A DNA stretch of 55,419 nucleotides from Quadrisphaera setariae (GTDB lineage: Bacteria > Actinomycetota > Actinomycetes > Actinomycetales > Quadrisphaeraceae). Position numbers and translations under genes: made by a program. The notes below the pieces were generated by a model. It was not told the origin of the DNA. It searched no databases and was given only the letters and a program-made list of their open reading frames with translations. Shown here piece after piece: positions 50,410 through 55,419 of this stretch (positions are counted from its first letter, which is position 1; every line of letters begins with the position of its first letter). The stretch is taken from contig NZ_VKAC01000020.1 of the NCBI RefSeq assembly GCF_008041935.1, positions 1 through 55,419 of the forward strand, given 5' to 3'.

Positions 50410-51567
50410 GTGACCACCACCGCACCGAACCCCGCTCCGGCCCCCGCCCCCGCGGGCCAGACCGCTGCGAGCGCCAACCCGCTGCCCAGCCTCGACCCGT
50501 CGCAGGCGCACCTGCCCACCGCGGTCGCCGCGGCCACCACGCCCACCGCGCTGTGGAACGACTCCGCCGAGATCGGCGAGCTGACCAGGTCCATCGCCTG
50601 GGGCGCCGTCGGCGCCACGTGCAACCCGGTCATCGCCCTGGCGGCCATCAACGCCGACAAGCCGCGCTGGACCGCCCGCCTGCGCGAGCTCGCCGCCGAG
50701 AACCCGACCGCCGGGGAGTCCGCGCTGGGCTGGATGGTCGTCGAAGAGCTCTCGGTCGAGGCCGCCAAGCTGCTCGAGCCGGCGTTCGAGGCCTCCGGCG
50801 GCCGCAACGGCCGCCTGTCGATGCAGACGGACCCGCGCTTCCACCGCGACGCCGCCGCCCTGGCCGACCAGGCCGAGCGCTTCTCGAAGCTCGCGAAGAA
50901 CATCATCGTGAAGATCCCCGCCACGAGGACCGGCATCGAGGCCATGGAGGAGGCCGCCTACCGCGGCGTCTCCCTCAACGCCACCGTCTCGTTCACCGTG
51001 CCGCAGGCGATCGCCGTGGCAGAGGCCATCGAGCGCGGCATGCAGCGGCGCGAGGCCGAGGGACTGCCCGTGCCCGAGTTCGGCCACGTCTGCACGATCA
51101 TGGGCGGCCGCCTCGACGACTGGCTGAAGGCGTACGTCGCCGAGGAGCGCATCCTCGTCGACCCGGGTCACCTCGAGTGGGCCGGCGTCGCCGCGCTGAA
51201 GAAGGCCCACCACCTCTTCGTCGAGCGGGGCTACCGGGTGCGCATCCTCTCGGCGGCCTTCCGCAACTCCATGCAGTGGAGCGAGCTGCAGGGCGGTGAC
51301 CTCGTGGTCTCCCCGCCGTTCGACTGGCAGGCGCGCTTCAACGAGAACGACCTCCCGGTGGACCCCCACGCCATCGACCAGCCGGTCGCGGAGGAGCACC
51401 TCGCGGCGCTGCGCACCATCTCGGAGTTCACCAAGGCCTACGAGGTGGACGGGATGACCGTGGAGGAGTTCGAGGAGTACGGCGCCACCCGCAAGACGCT
51501 GCGCCAGTTCCTCGAGGCCGACGCCCAGCTCGACGCCATCGTGCGGGACGTGCTGGTAGCCCCGTGA
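50410..51567 (+). CDS. Transaldolase-family protein in the inositol operon
   Basis: 385 residues. After a Pro/Ala-rich N-terminal tail of about 40 residues come ATCNPVIALAAI, RLSMQTDPRFHRDAAAL and NIIVKIPATRTGIEAMEEAAYRGVSLNATVSFTVPQAI, the core of transaldolases, with Lys168 (VKIPAT) as the Schiff-base lysine. Longer than TalA/TalB (about 320) and with an additional C-terminal region that includes MTVEEFEEYGATRKTL. It lies between the aldolase-family gene and iolB (stop overlaps the next GTG). It may act on an inositol-pathway ketose phosphate or in pentose salvage; its job here is unknown. Confidence 0.83.
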   Translation: MTTTAPNPAPAPAPAGQTAASANPLPSLDPSQAHLPTAVAAATTPTALWNDSAEIGELTRSIAWGAVGATCNPVIALAAINADKPRWTARLRELAAENPTAGESALGWMVVEELSVEAAKLLEPAFEASGGRNGRLSMQTDPRFHRDAAALADQAERFSKLAKNIIVKIPATRTGIEAMEEAAYRGVSLNATVSFTVPQAIAVAEAIERGMQRREAEGLPVPEFGHVCTIMGGRLDDWLKAYVAEERILVDPGHLEWAGVAALKKAHHLFVERGYRVRILSAAFRNSMQWSELQGGDLVVSPPFDWQARFNENDLPVDPHAIDQPVAEEHLAALRTISEFTKAYEVDGMTVEEFEEYGATRKTLRQFLEADAQLDAIVRDVLVAP

Positions 51568-52502
51568 CGTCGTCGACGGCGTCGAACGCCGACCTGCACC
51601 TGCCCGCCGGCGCCGCCGCCGACGGCGTCTGGGACGTCAGGGTCACCCCCGAGGTCGCCGGGTGGGGGTGGACGTCGCTGCGCGCCGCCGACCTGGCCCC
51701 CGGCCAGGAGGTCCACCTGGACACCGGCGACGACGAGGTGGTGCTCGTCCCGCTGCGCGGAGGCCTGACCGTGGTCGTCGAGGGCGCCGCGGGGCAGGAC
51801 GACCGGTACGAGCTCACCGGACGCGCCTCCGTCTTCGCGGGGCCGACGGACGTGCTCTACCTGCCCGCTGGCTCGAAGGCCGTGCTCAGCGCCTCGCCGG
51901 ACGGCGACGGCGCCCGCGTCGGGGTGCCCGGCGCCAAGACCGGTGTGCTGCCCGACGGCGTCCGCAAGCCCGTCCGCCACATCGGCGTCGACGAGGTGGC
52001 CGTGGAGCTCCGCGGGGCCGGCACCTGCACCCGCGAGGTGCGCAACTTCGCCTCCGCCGACGTCGACGTGGCCAGCAAGCTCGTCGCCGTCGAGGTCGTC
52101 ACCCCGGGCGGCAACTGGTCGAGCTACCCGCCGCACAAGCACGACGAGACCACCGAGCACGAGAGCGAGCTCGAGGAGGTCTACTACTTCGAGGTGGCTC
52201 CCGGGCCGTCCGGAGAGCCGGGCGTCGGCTACCACCGGACCTACTCCACGTCGGACCGCGAGGACCGCCAGATCGACGTGCTGGCGGAGGTCCGCGACCG
52301 CGACACCGTGCTGGTGCCCCACGGCTGGCACGGCCCCTGCATGGCCGCTCCGGGCAACCACCTCTACTACCTCAACGCGATGGCCGGCCCCGCCGACGAC
52401 CGCGCCTGGCGGATCGTCGACGATCCCGACCACGCCTGGGTGCGCTCCACCTGGGCCGACCAGCCCACCGACCCCCGGCTGCCCCTCGGAGACGCCCGAT
52501 GA
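51564..52502 (+). CDS. iolB: 5-deoxy-glucuronate isomerase
   Basis: 312 residues, bicupin; converts 5-deoxy-glucuronate to 2-deoxy-5-keto-gluconate. The N-terminal cupin (WGWTSLRAADLAPGQEVHLDTG) and the metal-site motif SYPPHKHDETTEHESELEEVYYFEV, followed by VPHGWHGPCMAAPGNHLYYLNAM, are diagnostic for IolB. The GTG overlaps the upstream TGA and its own stop overlaps iolD (ATGA), as expected for an operon with tight coupling. Confidence 0.95.
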   Translation: MTSSTASNADLHLPAGAAADGVWDVRVTPEVAGWGWTSLRAADLAPGQEVHLDTGDDEVVLVPLRGGLTVVVEGAAGQDDRYELTGRASVFAGPTDVLYLPAGSKAVLSASPDGDGARVGVPGAKTGVLPDGVRKPVRHIGVDEVAVELRGAGTCTREVRNFASADVDVASKLVAVEVVTPGGNWSSYPPHKHDETTEHESELEEVYYFEVAPGPSGEPGVGYHRTYSTSDREDRQIDVLAEVRDRDTVLVPHGWHGPCMAAPGNHLYYLNAMAGPADDRAWRIVDDPDHAWVRSTWADQPTDPRLPLGDAR

Positions 52503-54451
52503 CCACTGCTCGACCGACGACTCGCCTGACGGTCGCCCAGGCCACCGTCAGGTTCCTCGCCAACCAGCACGTCGAGCGCGACGGCGTGCGCACCAAGCTC
52601 TTCGCCGGCGCGCTCGGCATCTTCGGCCACGGCAACGTCGCCGGTCTCGGCCAGGCGCTGCTGCAGGACGAGCTCGAGGCCCTCGAGGCCGGTCGTGAGC
52701 CAGGTCTGCCCTACGTCCTCGGTCGGAACGAGCAGGCGATGGTGCACACCGCCGTCGCCTACGCCCGCGCCAAGGACCGCCTGCAGACGTGGGCCGTCAC
52801 CGCCTCGGTGGGGCCGGGCTCCACCAACATGCTCACCGGCGCGGCGCTGGCCACCATCAACCGCCTCCCGGTGCTGCTGCTGCCGGCCGACACCTTCGCC
52901 ACCCGCTCCGCCGGGCCGCTGCTGCAGGAGCTGGAGCGCCCTGAGTCCGGTGACGTCACCGTCAACGACGCCTTCCGCCCCCTGTCGCGCTACTTCGACA
53001 GGGTCTGGCGCCCCGAGCAGCTGCCCGGCGCGCTGCTGGGCGCGATGCGCGTCCTCACCGACCCGGCCGAGACCGGCGCCGTCACGGTCTGCTTCCCGCA
53101 GGACGTGCAGGCCGAGGCCCACGACTGGGACGACGACCTCTTCGCCGAGCGCACCTGGCACGTCGGGCGTCCGCTGCCCGAGCGCGCTGCGTTGGCCCGG
53201 GCCGCCGACATGATCCGGTCGGCGCAGAACCCGCTGCTGATCGCGGGTGGCGGCGTCCACTACTCGGGTGCCCAGGCGGCCCTCGCGGCCCTCGCGGAGG
53301 CCACGGGCATCCCCGTCGGCCAGAGCCAGGCCGGCAAGGGCGCGCTCCCCTTCGACCACCCCCAGTCCGTCGGTGCCATCGGCTCGACCGGGACGACCGC
53401 GGCCAACGCCCTGGCGCGCGAGGCCGACGTGGTCATCGGTGTCGGCACGCGCTTCCAGGACTTCACCACCGCCTCGCGCACGGCGTTCCAGAACCCCGGT
53501 GTGCGGTTCGTGACCCTGAACGTCGCCTCCCTCGACGCCGCCAAGCACTCCGCGGTGTCCGTGGTGGCCGACGCCAGGGAGGGCCTGGAGGCCCTGGCCT
53601 CGGCGCTCGACGGGTACGACGTCGGTGACGACCACCGCGCCCGCACCGCGGAGCTCAAGGCCGCGTGGGACGCGACCGTCGCGTCGGTCTACGCGCGGGA
53701 CTCCGGAGACCTGGACGTCCAGCCCGACCAGAACCAGGTGCTCGGCGCCGTCAACGAGCTGTCCGACCCGCGCGACGTCGTCGTGTGTGCCGCCGGCTCC
53801 ATGCCCGGTGACCTGCACAAGCTCTGGCAGGTGCGCGACGCGAAGGGCTACCACGTCGAGTACGGGTACTCCTGCATGGGCTACGAGGTGGCCGGCGGCA
53901 TCGGCGTCGCCATGGCGGCCGAGGACGATGCGCGCCGTGGCGCCGCGCCCCGCGACGTCTTCGTCATGGTCGGTGACGGCTCCTACCTGATGATGGCCAC
54001 CGAGCTGGTGACGGCCGTCCAGGAGGGCGTCAAGGTCATCATCGTCCTGGTGCAGAACCACGGGTACGCCTCCATCGGCTCCCTGTCCGAGCAGCTGGGC
54101 AGCCAGCGGTTCGGCACCCGCTACCGGGCGCGCACCTCCTCCGGTCGGCTCGACGGTGACTTCCTCCCCGTCGACCTCGCTGCCAACGCCGCCAGCCTCG
54201 GCATGCACGTGGTCCGCACCAGCACCCGCAAGGAGCTGGAGGCCGCGATCCTCGACGCCAAGGCGTCCACCGAGTCGACGGTCATCCACGTCGACACCGA
54301 CCCGTTCGTCGACGCGCCGTCCAGCGACAGCTGGTGGGACGTCCCGGTCAGCGAGGTCTCCGCGCTCGAGAGCACCCAGCGCGCCCGCGGGGTCTACGAG
54401 CAGCACAAGGCGCGTCAGCGCCAGTTCCTGAAGCCCTCCGAGAGCAACTGA
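52499..54451 (+). CDS. iolD: 3D-(3,5/4)-trihydroxycyclohexane-1,2-dione hydrolase
   Basis: 650 residues, thiamine-diphosphate enzyme; opens the ring of the diketone produced by Iol[22 protein letters not shown] and [17 protein letters not shown] open the N-terminal domain, [16 protein letters not shown] and [21 protein letters not shown] follow, and [32 protein letters not shown] is the diphosphate/Mg motif. Length and motif order are those of IolD. ATGA overlap with iolB. Confidence 0.96.
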   Translation: MTTARPTTRLTVAQATVRFLANQHVERDGVRTKLFAGALGIFGHGNVAGLGQALLQDELEALEAGREPGLPYVLGRNEQAMVHTAVAYARAKDRLQTWAVTASVGPGSTNMLTGAALATINRLPVLLLPADTFATRSAGPLLQELERPESGDVTVNDAFRPLSRYFDRVWRPEQLPGALLGAMRVLTDPAETGAVTVCFPQDVQAEAHDWDDDLFAERTWHVGRPLPERAALARAADMIRSAQNPLLIAGGGVHYSGAQAALAALAEATGIPVGQSQAGKGALPFDHPQSVGAIGSTGTTAANALAREADVVIGVGTRFQDFTTASRTAFQNPGVRFVTLNVASLDAAKHSAVSVVADAREGLEALASALDGYDVGDDHRARTAELKAAWDATVASVYARDSGDLDVQPDQNQVLGAVNELSDPRDVVVCAAGSMPGDLHKLWQVRDAKGYHVEYGYSCMGYEVAGGIGVAMAAEDDARRGAAPRDVFVMVGDGSYLMMATELVTAVQEGVKVIIVLVQNHGYASIGSLSEQLGSQRFGTRYRARTSSGRLDGDFLPVDLAANAASLGMHVVRTSTRKELEAAILDAKASTESTVIHVDTDPFVDAPSSDSWWDVPVSEVSALESTQRARGVYEQHKARQRQFLKPSESN

Positions 54452-54462
54452 GGAGCACGACC

Positions 54463-55419
54463 ATGAGCGAGACCGTCCAGCACTGGATCGACGGGGCCGC
54501 CACGAGCGGTTCCTCCACCCGCACCGCTGATGTGTTCGACCCCGCCACCGGTGAGGTGGCCCGCCAGGTGGTGCTGGCTGAGCCTGCCGACGTCGCGGCC
54601 GCGGTCGCCTCGGCCAAGAAGGCGTTCCCCGCCTGGCGCGACACCTCCCTGGCCAAGCGCACCCAGGTGCTGTTCGCCTTCCGGGAGCTGCTCAACGCCC
54701 GCGCCCCGCAGCTGGCGGAGATCATCACCGCCGAGCACGGCAAGGTCGTCTCCGACGCCGCCGGGGAGGTCGCCCGCGGCCAGGAGGTGGTGGAGTTCGC
54801 CTGCGGCATCCCCCACCTGCTCAAGGGCGGCTTCACCGAGAACGCCTCCACCAACGTCGACGTCCACTCGGTGCGCCAGCCCCTGGGCGTGACCGCGGTC
54901 ATCAGCCCGTTCAACTTCCCCGCGATGGTCCCGATGTGGTTCTTCCCCGTCGCCATCGCCACCGGCAACACCGTGGTCCTCAAGCCCAGTGAGAAGGACC
55001 CCTCCGCGGCGCTGTTCATCGCCGCGCTGTGGAAGGAGGCCGGTCTGCCCGACGGGGTCTTCACCGTGCTGCAGGGCGACAAGGTCGCCGTGGACGGGCT
55101 GCTGGACCACCCCGACGTGGCCTCGGTCTCCTTCGTGGGCTCCACCCCGATCGCCAAGTACGTCTACGAGCGCGGCACCGCGAACGGCAAGCGCGTGCAG
55201 GCCCTGGGGGGTGCGAAGAACCACATGGTGGTGCTGCCCGACGCCGACCTCGACCTCGCCGCTGACGCCGCCGTCAACGCAGGGTTCGGCTCCGCGGGTG
55301 AGCGGTGCATGGCGATCTCGGCGCTGGTGGCGGTCGGGGGGATCGCCGATGAGCTCGTCGGCAAGATCGCCGACCGGGCGGGGAAGATCCGCACCGGTGA
55401 CGGGCGCCGCTCCTGCGAC
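54463..55419 (+). CDS. iolA: Methylmalonate-semialdehyde/malonate-semialdehyde dehydrogenase (3' truncated)
   Basis: 319 codons are visible and the frame is open at the window end. [53 protein letters not shown] and [15 protein letters not shown] are typical of CoA-acylating MMSDH/IolA, and [13 protein letters not shown] contains catalytic Cys282. It converts malonic semialdehyde to acetyl-CoA, the last step of the pathway. AGGAG lies in the 11-base gap after iolD. About 180 residues are expected beyond the edge. Confidence 0.95.
   Translation, partial: MSETVQHWIDGAATSGSSTRTADVFDPATGEVARQVVLAEPADVAAAVASAKKAFPAWRDTSLAKRTQVLFAFRELLNARAPQLAEIITAEHGKVVSDAAGEVARGQEVVEFACGIPHLLKGGFTENASTNVDVHSVRQPLGVTAVISPFNFPAMVPMWFFPVAIATGNTVVLKPSEKDPSAALFIAALWKEAGLPDGVFTVLQGDKVAVDGLLDHPDVASVSFVGSTPIAKYVYERGTANGKRVQALGGAKNHMVVLPDADLDLAADAAVNAGFGSAGERCMAISALVAVGGIADELVGKIADRAGKIRTGDGRRSCD

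Noticed and set aside
1-55419. CRISPR arrays, rRNA and tRNA genes, insertion sequences
   Set aside because: No regularly spaced direct repeats with unique spacers, no cloverleaf or rRNA sequences, and no transposase or integrase motifs were seen on either strand.

Overview
The window is very GC-rich actinobacterial DNA: almost every third codon position is G or C, GTG starts are frequent, and many genes overlap by ATGA or GTGA. The gene set (L,D-transpeptidase, anti-sigma-type ATPase, a pheA / lipid kinase / serS block, four LacI regulators, a chemotaxis receptor) fits a soil or plant-associated member of the Actinomycetia. A Kineosporiales-type host is a guess from gene content, not shown by the sequence.

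Left part (1-6044): the tail of an L,D-transpeptidase, a repeat-rich gap, a quinone oxidoreductase, a HATPase of the anti-sigma type, prephenate dehydratase, a diacylglycerol-kinase-like lipid kinase and seryl-tRNA synthetase. From 6247 to 16715 lies a carbohydrate-use locus: a GH35-type glycosidase gene and a minus-strand operon (LacI regulator, lipoprotein binding protein, two permeases, a double ATPase). Both promoters carry nearly the same LacI operator. A low-GC insert (about 8485-9955) with a RelA/SpoT-domain synthetase now sits between the two halves.

From 16783 to 22121: a pterin dehydratase/glyoxalase-like fusion, a thioesterase, then three overlapping genes at the PEP-pyruvate node. 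These are an orphan protein that looks like only the N-terminal lobe of GTP-dependent PEP carboxykinase, the PEP-synthase regulator PpsR, and PEP synthase. From 22163 to 26596: three translationally coupled Gfo/Idh/MocA oxidoreductases with a LacI regulator and a perfect 18-bp palindromic operator. Next are three small envelope-type genes (26650-28618) and a GH27-like glycosidase.

From 30390 to the right edge the theme is inositol and related polyols. An iolG-type dehydrogenase and two TIM-barrel isomerases (one with the IolE signature) form one operon. A second set of dehydrogenase, TIM-barrel and aldo-keto reductase genes flanks another LacI gene. An IolT-like transporter, a universal stress protein and a GntR/UTRA regulator lead into iolC, an aldolase-family gene, a transaldolase-family gene, iolB, iolD and iolA (cut by the window end). 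A short motif, T-N-TGTCA-K-G-W-CAA, recurs at the iolG, iolT and GntR/iolC promoters, so one GntR regulator probably controls dispersed inositol genes. Between 33376 and 40271 are a phytanoyl-CoA dioxygenase family protein, a LacI-type regulator, a methyl-accepting chemotaxis protein with a flagellar-type promoter candidate, an MFS transporter, an XRE regulator and a DedA protein.

The observations most worth following are the orphan PEPCK N-lobe next to ppsR-ppsA, the RelA/SpoT insert, the two shared-operator regulons, and the palindromic repeats in the intergenic gaps.
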